A stretch of 48,433 bases of DNA from the NCBI GenBank assembly GCA_038253135.1, contig JBBSHJ010000012.1:1-48433 (forward strand), in the 5' to 3' direction. This DNA is from JBBSHJ01 sp038253135. Its GTDB lineage: Bacteria; Actinomycetota; Actinomycetes; Mycobacteriales; QHCD01. Shown here in pieces: positions 25,017 through 33,272 of the stretch. The stretch's first letter is position 1, and each line of letters begins with the position of its first letter. A program made the translations under genes and the position numbers. A model generated the notes under the pieces. That model saw only the letters and a list, made by a program, of their open reading frames with translations, made no database searches and was not told where the DNA came from.

Positions 25017-26045
25017 GTGACCACAGCGGTCGAGACGGCGCCCGGCGCGGGGCGATCCGCGGAGGGTGCGTCAGGAGGCCTGCAGCCGGGCTGGGCGGAC
25101 GAGGTCCGCCGGCTGGCCACGGAGCGTGACGCCGTCATCCTGGCGCACAACTACCAGAGGCCCGAGATCCAGGACGTGGCCGACCACGTCGGCGACTCGC
25201 TCGCCCTGTCGCGGATCGCCGCCGAGGCGGCGGAGAGCACGATCGTCTTCTGCGGCGTGCACTTCATGGCCGAGACGGCGAAGATCCTCTCGCCGGGCAA
25301 GACCGTGCTGATTCCGGACCTTGCCGCCGGGTGCTCGCTGGCCGACACGATCACGGCCGACCAGCTCCGGGCCTGGAAGGCCGAACACCCCGGGGCTGCG
25401 GTCGTGGCCTACGTCAACACCTCCGCCGCCGTCAAGGCCGAGACCGATGTCTGCTGCACGTCGTCCAACGCGGCCGACGTCGTCCGCTCGATCCCCGAGG
25501 ACCGGGAGATCCTGTTCCTGCCCGATCAATTCCTCGGCGCGCACGTGCGGCGCGTCACCGGGCGCGACAACATCCACGTCTGGTCGGGTGAATGCCACGT
25601 GCACGCCGGCATCGACGGCGGCACGCTGCGCGCCCGGATGGCCGAGAATCCCGATGCTGAGTTACTTGTCCACCCCGAATGCGGCTGCGCGACCTCCGCG
25701 CTCTACCTGACCGGGGAGGGCGTCGTACCCAAGGAAAGGGTCAAGGTCCTCTCGACCGGCGGGATGCTCGAGGAAGCCAAGCGCACCACTGCGGACAATG
25801 TCTTCATCGCCACCGAGACCGGCATGCTGCACCAGCTCCGCGGCGTCAACGACCACACCATTTTCACTCCGATCAACGACCGCGCGGTGTGTCATTACAT
25901 GAAGATGATCACGCCGGCCAAGCTGCTCAATTCATTGCAGAACAATGTCTTCGAGGTCACGGTCCCGCCCGGTATTTCGGAAAAGGCGCGGGCGTCGGTG
26001 CAGCGCATGGTCGAGATCGGCAATCCCTCGGTCGGTCAGGAGTAG
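25017..26045 (+). CDS. nadA: Quinolinate synthase A
   Basis: A 342-residue quinolinate synthase, condensing iminoaspartate with dihydroxyacetone phosphate. The 4Fe-4S cysteine set is visible in FCGVHFMAETAKIL (Cys79), ETDVCCTSSNA and HPECGCATSA; LAHNYQRPEIQDVADHVGDS is the N-terminal signature. GTG 25017 has GGAGGAAG directly upstream. The stop is 4 bases before nadB, so nadABC form one operon. Confidence 0.96.
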   Translation: MTTAVETAPGAGRSAEGASGGLQPGWADEVRRLATERDAVILAHNYQRPEIQDVADHVGDSLALSRIAAEAAESTIVFCGVHFMAETAKILSPGKTVLIPDLAAGCSLADTITADQLRAWKAEHPGAAVVAYVNTSAAVKAETDVCCTSSNAADVVRSIPEDREILFLPDQFLGAHVRRVTGRDNIHVWSGECHVHAGIDGGTLRARMAENPDAELLVHPECGCATSALYLTGEGVVPKERVKVLSTGGMLEEAKRTTADNVFIATETGMLHQLRGVNDHTIFTPINDRAVCHYMKMITPAKLLNSLQNNVFEVTVPPGISEKARASVQRMVEIGNPSVGQE

Positions 26046-26049
26046 ACCG

Positions 26050-27681
26050 ATGGCATTGGTACGCCGCCTGTCGGCGCCCGCGCCGACGTGGCAGCGCGAA
26101 ACCGACGTGGTCATCGTCGGCTCCGGAGTCGCCGGCCTCGTCACCGCCCGCGACCTGCGCGCGGCCGGGTTGCGCGTCCTGATCGTCACCAAGGACCGCA
26201 TCACCCAGGGCAGCACCACCTGGGCCCAGGGTGGTGTCGCCGCCGCGATCGATCCCGGTGACACGCCGGCGCTGCACCTGCGTGACACGCTCGTCGCCGG
26301 CGCCGGCCTGTGCGACGAGGCGGCGGTTGCCGTGCTGGTCGACGAGGGCCGGGCCGCCGTACGCCGGCTGCTCGCCGAGGGCGCGAGTTTCGACCGGCGT
26401 CCCGACGGCATCCTGGCCTTCACCCGCGAGGGCGGGCACTCGGCGGCGCGGATCATCCACGCCGGCGGCGATGCCACCGGCCGGGAGGTGCAGCGCGCGC
26501 TGGAGGTCGTGGTCAGCGGCATCGGGGTGCAGGAGCACGCCTTCGCCCTCGACCTGCTGCGCGGCGACGACGGGGCGGCCACCGGGGTCCGCGTCGGGCT
26601 GATCGACGCCACGACCGGCGAGTGCGACTCGGTCGGCGACATCCGCGCCGGCGCCGTCGTGCTCGCCACCGGTGGGATGGGCCAGCTCTACCGGGCCACC
26701 TCCAATCCGAGCGTGTCGACCGCCGACGGTGTCGCGCTCGCGCTGCGCGCCGGCGCCGAGGTGGCCGACCTGGAGTTCGTACAGTTCCACCCGACGGTGT
26801 TCTTCCGCGGCCGGGGCGCGCGCGGGCGCCAACTGCTGGTGTCCGAGGCGGTGCGCGGTGAGGGCGCGACCCTGATCGACGCGACCGGCGCGCGGGTGAT
26901 GGCCGGCGTGCACCCGCTCGAGGACCTCGCCCCGCGCGACGTCGTGGCGCTGGCGATCAGCCGGCGGATGGCCGAGGCTCCGGGCGGCATCGAGGACCAC
27001 GTCTTCCTGGACGCTCGCGGCATCGGTGCAGAGGAGCTCGAGCTCCGGTTCCCGACGATCCTGGCGGGCTGCCGAGAATCCGGCATCGACCCGGTCCACG
27101 AGCCGATTCCCGTTGCGCCGTCGGCACACTACGCGTGCGGTGGGGTGCGGTCCGACATGAACGGTCAGACGTCGATCCCCGGCCTGTACGCCGCCGGCGA
27201 GGTCGGCTGCACCGGCGTACACGGCGCCAACCGGCTGGCCTCGAACAGCCTGCTCGAGGGCATGGTCGTCGGCGCCCGGGTCGCGGCGACGATCGCCGCG
27301 ACCCGGTCCCGGCCTGTACGCCGAGCCTTGGGTGAGGTCGACGCGCCGGCGCCCGGTGTCGTGGTGGCTGACTTCAGGTCCGACATCACGACCGCGATGT
27401 CGCTCAACGCCGCCGTACGCCGGACTCCCGAAGGGCTCGACGAGGTCGCCCGGTCGCTGGAGAAAGCCCCGATCGAGGCCGACGCCGCGCCCAGCCTGGC
27501 GGCCTGGGAGACCACCAACCTGCACACCGTCGCGACCGCGCTGGTTCTCGCCGCGACCCGGCGTACCGAGTCCCGCGGCTGCCACTTCCGCGAGGACGTG
27601 CCGCAGCGGGACGAGGGCTGGCGGCGCCGGATCGTCACCACGCTTGATGCCGACGGCGAGATCGCGCAGGAGCTCTCGTGA
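26050..27681 (+). CDS. nadB: L-aspartate oxidase
   Basis: A 543-residue flavoprotein that oxidises aspartate to iminoaspartate. The FAD motif VVIVGSGVAGLVTARDLR is near residue 20; TWAQGGVAAAI, EFVQFHPT and the C-terminal GEVGCTGVHGANRLASNSLLEG are typical. ATG 26050 lies 4 bases past the nadA stop. Its TGA overlaps the nadC GTG. It supplies the unstable product directly to NadA. Confidence 0.96.
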   Translation: MALVRRLSAPAPTWQRETDVVIVGSGVAGLVTARDLRAAGLRVLIVTKDRITQGSTTWAQGGVAAAIDPGDTPALHLRDTLVAGAGLCDEAAVAVLVDEGRAAVRRLLAEGASFDRRPDGILAFTREGGHSAARIIHAGGDATGREVQRALEVVVSGIGVQEHAFALDLLRGDDGAATGVRVGLIDATTGECDSVGDIRAGAVVLATGGMGQLYRATSNPSVSTADGVALALRAGAEVADLEFVQFHPTVFFRGRGARGRQLLVSEAVRGEGATLIDATGARVMAGVHPLEDLAPRDVVALAISRRMAEAPGGIEDHVFLDARGIGAEELELRFPTILAGCRESGIDPVHEPIPVAPSAHYACGGVRSDMNGQTSIPGLYAAGEVGCTGVHGANRLASNSLLEGMVVGARVAATIAATRSRPVRRALGEVDAPAPGVVVADFRSDITTAMSLNAAVRRTPEGLDEVARSLEKAPIEADAAPSLAAWETTNLHTVATALVLAATRRTESRGCHFREDVPQRDEGWRRRIVTTLDADGEIAQELS

Positions 27682-28541
27682 CCGCCACGCTCGCCGCACC
27701 GGCCCGCGAGGCGATCGATGCCGTCGTCGCTCTGGCGCTCGCCGAGGACCTCGCCGGCGGGATCGACGTGACGACGGTCGCCACCGTGCCGGATGGCCAG
27801 CGCGGCATCGCCGACCTCGTCGCCAGGGAGGACGGCGTGGTCGCGGGAATCGCCGTTGCCACAAGGATCTTCCAGCTTCAGTCGCCGATGTGCGAGGTGA
27901 TCCAACGCGGGTCCGACGGGACCCGCGTCCGTCCCGGCGACGTGCTGCTCACGGTCAGCGGGCCGACCCGGGACCTGCTGACCGCCGAGCGGACCGCGCT
28001 CAATTTGATCTGCCACCTGTCGGGAATCGCCTCGACCACGGCACGGTGGATCGCGGGGGTCGACGGCACCGGAGCGGAGATCCGTGACACCCGCAAGACC
28101 ATGCCCGGGCTGCGGGCGCTGGAGAAGTACGCCGTGCGCTGCGGCGGGGGAGTCAACCACCGGATGTCGTTGTCGGACCAGGCGCTGATCAAGGACAACC
28201 ACATCGTCGCCGCCGGTGGCGTGCGCGCGGCGATCGACGCCGTACGCCGGCTGCGCCCGGACATCGCCACCGAGGTCGAGTGCGACACGGTGGCCCAGGT
28301 GCGCGAAGCGGTGGCGTCAGGTGCGACGATGGTCCTGCTCGACAACATGTCGATCGACGAGCTCAGCGCATCCGTCGCCATCGCGGGGCCGGCCGGCGTC
28401 AAGACCGAGGCCAGCGGCGGGCTGCAACTCGATGCCGCCCGCAACGTCGCGGGCACCGGAGTGGACTACCTGTCCGTCGGTGCGCTCACGCACTCGGCGC
28501 GGGTGCTCGACATCGGCCTTGACCTCCGATCGGCGCGTTGA
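27678..28541 (+). CDS. nadC: Quinolinate phosphoribosyltransferase
   Basis: A 287-residue type II phosphoribosyltransferase that forms nicotinate mononucleotide from quinolinate and PRPP. Signatures are LALAEDLAGGIDVTT, ERTALNLICHLSGIAT-like sequence (ERTALNLICHLSGIAS), DTRKTMPGLRALEKYAVRCG and KDNHI. GTG 27678 overlaps the nadB stop by 4 bases, completing the nadABC operon. Confidence 0.96.
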   Translation: MTATLAAPAREAIDAVVALALAEDLAGGIDVTTVATVPDGQRGIADLVAREDGVVAGIAVATRIFQLQSPMCEVIQRGSDGTRVRPGDVLLTVSGPTRDLLTAERTALNLICHLSGIASTTARWIAGVDGTGAEIRDTRKTMPGLRALEKYAVRCGGGVNHRMSLSDQALIKDNHIVAAGGVRAAIDAVRRLRPDIATEVECDTVAQVREAVASGATMVLLDNMSIDELSASVAIAGPAGVKTEASGGLQLDAARNVAGTGVDYLSVGALTHSARVLDIGLDLRSAR

Positions 28542-28587
28542 TTCGGGCGCATTGATTCGACGGTCATCCGCAATCGGCAAAGGAACG

Positions 28588-29364
28588 GTGCACCAAGTGA
28601 GCGCAGCGCCCGCGAGATCCAGCGTCTTCGACCGCGGGGCCGAGCGGTATGACCGCGCCCGGCCGCGGTACCCGCGGCGGCTGGTCGACGAGCTGGTGGC
28701 CGCGCTGCCCGGCAGCGACGTGCTCGAGATCGGCTGCGGCACCGGTCAGCTGAGCGTTGCGCTGGCCGGCCGCGGACCCCGGGTGACGGCGCTCGAGCTC
28801 GGGCCGGCGCTGGCCGCACGCGCGGCCAGCCACCTGGCGTCGTACGACGGCTGCCGGGTCATCAACGCGGACTTCGAGCAGTGGCGCCCGGATCGGCGGT
28901 ACGACGCGGTCGTCTCGGCGACGGCGTTCGGCTGGCTCGGAGACGGCAGGATCGGCCGGGTCGCCGACGCGCTCGAACCGGGTGGGCTGGCCGCGATCGT
29001 CGGCACCTCGCACGTGCGCGGCGGCACCGAGGCGTTCTTCATCGACGTGCAAGCCTGCTACGAGCGGTGGGATCCATCGACCGAGCCGGGACTGCGGCTG
29101 GCGAGCAAGCACGAGTCCGACGGCTACGGATTCGCCGAGGATGAACGGTTCGAGATCGTCGCGAAGAGCCACTACTTCCGCGACATCGCCTACACCGCAA
29201 GCGACTACGTCGACCTGCTCGGGACGTATTCCGGCATGATCGAGCTCTCCGAAACTCGGCGCGAGCGGCTGTTCGCCGATATTCAGAAACTGATCGAGGA
29301 GCGGTACGACGGCCGCATCGTCAAGCGCTACCAGCACGAGCTCCTGCTCACCCGCCGCGCCTGA
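28588..29364 (+). CDS. Class I SAM-dependent methyltransferase
   Basis: A methyltransferase of about 258 residues. Motif I is VLEIGCGTGQLSVALAGRG, followed by VTALELGPALAARA and DFEQWRPDRRYDAVVSATAFGWL. An opening FDRGAERYDRARPRYPRRLVDEL is common to small-molecule methyltransferases of this type. AAGGAA precedes two GTG codons, 28588 and 28597; the first has a short spacing, so the start is uncertain by three residues. It follows nadC by 46 bases and may be co-transcribed. Substrate unknown. Confidence 0.8.
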   Translation: MHQVSAAPARSSVFDRGAERYDRARPRYPRRLVDELVAALPGSDVLEIGCGTGQLSVALAGRGPRVTALELGPALAARAASHLASYDGCRVINADFEQWRPDRRYDAVVSATAFGWLGDGRIGRVADALEPGGLAAIVGTSHVRGGTEAFFIDVQACYERWDPSTEPGLRLASKHESDGYGFAEDERFEIVAKSHYFRDIAYTASDYVDLLGTYSGMIELSETRRERLFADIQKLIEERYDGRIVKRYQHELLLTRRA

Positions 29365-29439
29365 CCCGTTCCTTTAGGCCCACCGCCGCCCTGGCCACGT
29401 CAGCACCCGCTCCGTCCCCCAGTCCCCGTCGACATGCCA

Positions 29440-29478
29440 CGTTTGGCTGTGCTCCCCGGCGTGGCGGCAGCCAAAACG
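29440..29478. terminator. Possible bidirectional terminator hairpin
   Basis: CGTTTGGCTG (29440-29449) can pair with CAGCCAAAACG (29468-29478) with one bulged base, between the convergent methyltransferase and folD genes. On the plus strand the 3' arm is A-rich, so the T-rich side serves folD transcripts. The loop is 18 bases; moderate support. Confidence 0.4.
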
Positions 29479-29502
29479 GGCAAGTCAACGCTGGGAGGGA
29501 AT

Positions 29503-30354
29503 TCAGCCGGGGAGGCCGGAGTTGGCGTACGCCGCGTCGACGGTCTGCTCGAGCAGCACGGCGATGGTCATCGGGCCGACGCCGCCGGGCACGGGCGTGA
29601 TCAGCGCGGCCCGCTCGGCGGCTGCTTCGAAGTCGACATCGCCGACGTTGCCGGGGTTGTAGCCGGCGTCGATGACCACGGCGCCCGGTTTGATGTCGTC
29701 GCCCTGGACGAACCGTGGCCGGCCGACCGCCGCGACGACGACGTCCGCCGTGCGCACGATCTCGCTCAGGTCGCGGGTCTTGGAGTGGCAGTAGGTGACC
29801 GTGGCGTCGCGGCCGAGCAGCAGCATCCCGACCGGCTTGCCGAGGATCGGGCTGCGGCCGATGACGACGGCGTGCGTGCCGGTGAGGTCGACGTCGTACA
29901 CCTCGAGCAGCCGGAGGATGCCGGCCGGCGTACAGGAGTCGAAGCCGGGCTCGCCGAACGCGCCGGCGGCGAAGGAGTGCATCGTTACTCCGTCGACGTC
30001 CTTGCCGGGCGCGATCGCTTCAAAGGCCGCCCGCTCGTCGATACCGGCCGGCGTCGGGTGTTGCAACAGGATCCCGTCGACGTTGGTGTCCTCGGACAGG
30101 TCGGTGAGGGTTGCGACGAGCTCGGCCGTGGTCGTCGTGTCCGGGAGCTCGACGAGTCGCGAGTCGATTCCCGCTTTGCGGCAGCGGTTTCGCTTCATCC
30201 GGACGTAGGTCACCGACCCGGGGTCGGCGCCGACGAGGACGGCGGCCAGGCAGGGCCTGCGGCCGGCGGCCTGCGCAAAGCCGGCGGCGCGCGTCTTACA
30301 CGTCTGGAGGATCTTGGCGGCGACGTCGGTGCCGTTCATCAGGGCTGCGGACAA
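29503..30354 (-). CDS. folD: Methylenetetrahydrofolate dehydrogenase/cyclohydrolase FolD
   Basis: A 283-residue bifunctional FolD. The catalytic segment is TYVRMKRNRCRKAGI, with the Tyr and Lys spaced as in the family; VVIGRSPILGKPVGMLL and PGGVGPMTIAVL are the NADP-site signatures. The usual GILVQLPLP is GILLQHPTP here, a known variant type. TTG 30354 is preferred because SAALMNGTDVAAKI matches FolD N-termini and GGAGG lies 7 bases upstream; ATG 30339 is the alternative. A ZTP riboswitch occupies the leader, linking folate one-carbon supply to purine stress. Confidence 0.94.
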   Translation of the reverse strand: MSAALMNGTDVAAKILQTCKTRAAGFAQAAGRRPCLAAVLVGADPGSVTYVRMKRNRCRKAGIDSRLVELPDTTTTAELVATLTDLSEDTNVDGILLQHPTPAGIDERAAFEAIAPGKDVDGVTMHSFAAGAFGEPGFDSCTPAGILRLLEVYDVDLTGTHAVVIGRSPILGKPVGMLLLGRDATVTYCHSKTRDLSEIVRTADVVVAAVGRPRFVQGDDIKPGAVVIDAGYNPGNVGDVDFEAAAERAALITPVPGGVGPMTIAVLLEQTVDAAYANSGLPG

Positions 30355-30377
30355 CGGGGGGCCTCCGGGTCGATGTC

Positions 30378-30456
30378 GGTGACTGCCCAGGCGCACGGCG
30401 CGATGATCCCGGCCGCTCCCCGGTGGTGTCCCACCCAAGCGCCAGTCACGGCCCGG
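30378..30456 (-). promoter_or_regulatory. ZTP (pfl) riboswitch controlling folD
   Basis: On the minus strand the folD leader contains the conserved ZTP aptamer blocks in order: CCGTGACTGGCG, a GGTGGGAC...CACC helix, GGGGAGCG, and the closing GCGCCTGGGCA that forms the pseudoknot. ZTP/ZMP riboswitches commonly precede folD and turn it on when 10-formyl-THF is low. The aptamer ends about 25 bases before the TTG start, near GGAGG at 30362-30368. CAGTCACC right after the aptamer is complementary to GTGACTG in its 5' strand, offering an alternative pairing that could be the switch. Recognition is by motif, with no computed model. Confidence 0.88.
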
Positions 30457-30588
30457 CGAGTCGAGCCTATCGGGCACGGGCGAAGCTTCGGCGCCGGGCC
30501 GGCGCCGGTGCTGGCGGGCCGGTAGCCGCGCCTCGCCGGGGGCGGTGCTGGCTGTGATCGCGTGCGACGTTCCGGGCCCGATCATGCC

Positions 30589-30621
30589 TTGACGGTTATA
30601 TACAGTTGCGGTTATGTTCAG
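30589..30621 (+). promoter_or_regulatory. Promoter and direct-repeat operator of the arsR-type gene
   Basis: TTGACG (30589-30594) and TTATGT (30612-30617) are spaced by 17 bases. The expected start point falls at or next to the A of ATG 30625, so the mRNA is probably leaderless. Two direct repeats, GGTTATATACAG (30594-30605) and GGTTATGTTCAG (30610-30621), overlap the promoter 16 bp apart and are likely the ArsR binding site. Confidence 0.65.
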
Positions 30622-30624
30622 GAC

Positions 30625-30942
30625 ATGGCGGAACCGATCTGGCCGGCGCTGACCGACCCGCATCGCCGGGCAATGCTGGATCTCCTGCGGGAGCGACCGC
30701 GTGCGGTGGGCGAGCTGGTCGAGCGGCTGCGGCTCAGCCAACCGGCGACCTCGAAGCACCTGCGGGTGCTGCGGGAGGCCGGATTGGTGCGGGTGATGCC
30801 CGCGGCGCAACGGCGGATCTACACGGTCGACCCCAAACCGCTGGCCGATCTCGATGCCTGGCTGGCGCCGTACCGCAAGCTCTGGAACGCGCGCCTCGAC
30901 GCTCTCGGCCGCCACCTCGACGATTCCGATCAGGAGAAATGA
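30625..30942 (+). CDS. ArsR-family winged-helix repressor
   Basis: A 105-residue ArsR/SmtB-type protein: ALTDPHRRAMLDLLRERPRA, VGELVERLRLSQPATSKHLR and VLREAGLVRVMPAAQRRIYT. No metal-binding Cys motif is visible, as in the subgroup paired with SRPBCC proteins. The ATG lies at the expected transcription start, and the TGA overlaps the next ATG. It probably represses its own two-gene operon through the repeats in the promoter. Confidence 0.88.
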   Translation: MAEPIWPALTDPHRRAMLDLLRERPRAVGELVERLRLSQPATSKHLRVLREAGLVRVMPAAQRRIYTVDPKPLADLDAWLAPYRKLWNARLDALGRHLDDSDQEK

Positions 30943-31457
30943 TGGATATTGGCAGTTACCTGGAGTACGACGGAAAGCCGGCGGTCCGGTTCGAGCGGAC
31001 GTACGCCGCACCGGTCGATCGGGTCTGGCGAGCGGTGAGTACTCCGGCGGGGCTGGAGCACTGGTTTCCCTCGGCCGTGGAGATCGAAGCGCGGCCCGGC
31101 GGCGTGATCCGATTCATCGGCGACCCGAACGTCGACGACCGCGAGGGCACGGTGGTGGAATTCGAGCCGCCGCGCCGACTCGCCTTCACCTGGGGTGACA
31201 ACGTGCTGCACATCTCGGTCGAAGCCCTGGCGGACAGCAGCACGCGCCTCGTCCTGATCGACGTACTCGGTGAGCGCGGCGAGGCGGCCCGCAATGCAGC
31301 CGGCTGGACCGTGTGCCTCGCCGAGCTCGACAAGGGCATCGCCGGCACTCCCGGCGAGGGACCGCACAGCCCGACCGCCGAATCGTGGCAGCAGGCCTAC
31401 GACCGCTACGTCCAGGGCGGAATGCCCGCCGGCGCGGACATCCCGGCGGCGACCTGA
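30939..31457 (+). CDS. SRPBCC (AHSA1-like) domain protein
   Basis: A 172-residue START-like protein of the AHSA1 type: VRFERTYAAPVDRVWRAVST, LEHWFPSAVEIEARPGG, VVEFEPPRRLAFTWGD. Such proteins bind hydrophobic ligands; genes are very often coupled to an ArsR regulator, as here with ATGATG overlapping the upstream TGA. The ligand is unknown. A C-terminal tail from about 150 on is slightly longer than the core domain. Confidence 0.85.
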   Translation: MMDIGSYLEYDGKPAVRFERTYAAPVDRVWRAVSTPAGLEHWFPSAVEIEARPGGVIRFIGDPNVDDREGTVVEFEPPRRLAFTWGDNVLHISVEALADSSTRLVLIDVLGERGEAARNAAGWTVCLAELDKGIAGTPGEGPHSPTAESWQQAYDRYVQGGMPAGADIPAAT

Positions 31458-31523
31458 GTGCCGACCCCACCCGCGTTCCTGCGGCGGCCAGTAGGTGCAG
31501 AGCCGCACACTCGATGAAACGGC

Positions 31524-32303
31524 TCAGCCGAAGCGGCCGGTGATGTATTCCTCGGTCCGTTTGACCGATGGGTTGGTGAAGATCTTCTGGGTGTCGTCGA
31601 TCTCGATCAGCCGGCCGGGCTGGCCGACGCCGGCGAGGTTGAAGAACGCGGTGCGATCGCTCACGCGCGCGGCCTGCTGCATGTTGTGGGTGACGATCAC
31701 AATCGTGTACTGGGACTTGAGCTCCACGATGAGGTCCTCGATCGCGAGGGTGGAAATCGGGTCGAGGGCGGAGCACGGCTCGTCCATCAGCAACACCTGC
31801 GGCTCCACCGCGATCGCTCGCGCAATGCACAGCCGTTGCTGCTGGCCGCCGGAAAGGCTGCCGCCGGGCTTCTTAAGCCGATCCTTGACCTCGTTCCAGA
31901 GGTTGGCCGAGCGCAGGGACCTCTCGACGATCCCGTCGAGATCCGATCGTCTCATCCGGCCGCCCTTGAGCTTGATGCCGGCCGCCACGTTGTCGGAGAT
32001 CGACATGGTCGGGAACGGGTTGGGCCGCTGGAAGACCATGCCGATCGTGCTGCGGACGTTGACAGGATCAACGTCGGCGCCGTAGATGTCCTGGCCGTCG
32101 AGGAGGATGCTCCCGTCGATGCGCGCACCAGGAATTACCTCGTGCAGGCGGTTGAGCGTGCGCAACACGGTCGACTTGCCGCATCCGGATGGCCCGATGA
32201 AGGCGGTAACGCTCCGCGGCTCGATGGTGAATTCGACGTCCTCGACGGCGAGGAACTTGCCGTAATAGGCGTCGAGATCCTTTGCGTCGATGCGCTTTGC
32301 CAT
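31524..32303 (-). CDS. pstB: Phosphate ABC transporter ATP-binding protein
   Basis: A 259-residue PstB. Walker A is GPSGCGKST, the signature is LSGGQQQRLCIARA, Walker B is VLLMDEPCSALDP, and the H-loop is IVIVTHNMQQAARV. It powers high-affinity phosphate import with PstC and PstA. It is last in the pstSCAB order; phoU is not in the window. Confidence 0.96.
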   Translation of the reverse strand: MAKRIDAKDLDAYYGKFLAVEDVEFTIEPRSVTAFIGPSGCGKSTVLRTLNRLHEVIPGARIDGSILLDGQDIYGADVDPVNVRSTIGMVFQRPNPFPTMSISDNVAAGIKLKGGRMRRSDLDGIVERSLRSANLWNEVKDRLKKPGGSLSGGQQQRLCIARAIAVEPQVLLMDEPCSALDPISTLAIEDLIVELKSQYTIVIVTHNMQQAARVSDRTAFFNLAGVGQPGRLIEIDDTQKIFTNPSVKRTEEYITGRFG

Positions 32304-32354
32304 AGTCTTCCTATTTTCTATCGGCGCGGATGGTCCGGTACGTCGTGCGGCGGC

Positions 32355-33272
32355 TCAGCTGCGAACCTTGCTGGACCGGCCGATCAGCCGGGCAACCACA
32401 TTCAGGACCAAGATGATGAAGATCAGGGTTAGGGCGGTGCCCCACATCCGATCGGTGGCGTAGTGGTACCTGACATTTCCGAGCTGGCCCACCTGGTCGT
32501 ACATCATGCCCGGCAATGATCCCTGCGGCCCGCTGAACAGGTTGTTGTTGATATTCGGGCTGTAGCCGACGAGAACGAGAAGCGGTGCCGTCTCGCCGGC
32601 CACCCGGGAGATGCCCAACATGATGCCGGTCACGATGCCGCTGAAGGCCGTCGGCACGACGACTCGCATGACCGTGCGCCACTTCGGGACACCGAGCGCG
32701 TACGACGCCTCCCGCAGCTCGTTGGGGACCAGGCGCAGCATTTCCTCCGTCGCCCGCACAACGGTGGGCACCATGAGCATGACGAGGGCGAGCGCGATGT
32801 AGAAGCCCTGCCGGTGCCCTCCGAGTGTCGTGATGAAAACGGCGTACACGAAGAGCGCGGCAACAATGGACGGGATGCCGCTGAGAATGTCGACCATGAA
32901 GCTGGTCGCCTTGGCGATCGGACCGCGGACGTACTCGACGAGATAGATGCCGACCATCACGGCGATCGGAACCGAGATGACCGTGCACATCAGCACCTGC
33001 TCCGCGGTTCCGAGCATTGCGTGATAGGCACCGCCGCTGCTGTCCCGGAAGGTGATGCTGCGCTGGCTGTGAGTCCACCATTGCGACTTGACGATCACGG
33101 CGTACCCGCGCTTGATGACCGTGTAGAGCAGCCACACCAGGGGCACCAGTGCGAGCAGGAAGGCGAGCACGATCCCGCCGCCGGTGCCGTAGTTGGCGAA
33201 CTTTCGGGTCCGTCGTATGCCGGTGCGCAAGAGATCCGCGGTGGGCGGGTTGTCCGTAGCCACCGAGCTCAT
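32355..33272 (-). CDS. pstA: Phosphate ABC transporter permease PstA
   Basis: A 305-residue permease with about six membrane segments. The coupling helix region has ATEEMLRLVPNELREASYALGVPKWRT, and an early GIYLVEYVRG and DILSGIPSIVAALF are typical of PstA. ATG 33272 overlaps the pstC stop (ATGA), so the longer upstream frame is a pstC shadow. Confidence 0.95.
   Translation of the reverse strand: MSSVATDNPPTADLLRTGIRRTRKFANYGTGGGIVLAFLLALVPLVWLLYTVIKRGYAVIVKSQWWTHSQRSITFRDSSGGAYHAMLGTAEQVLMCTVISVPIAVMVGIYLVEYVRGPIAKATSFMVDILSGIPSIVAALFVYAVFITTLGGHRQGFYIALALVMLMVPTVVRATEEMLRLVPNELREASYALGVPKWRTVMRVVVPTAFSGIVTGIMLGISRVAGETAPLLVLVGYSPNINNNLFSGPQGSLPGMMYDQVGQLGNVRYHYATDRMWGTALTLIFIILVLNVVARLIGRSSKVRS

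Noticed and set aside
25957..27864. 635-residue minus-strand frame
   Set aside because: It is antisense to nadB, which is clearly coding.
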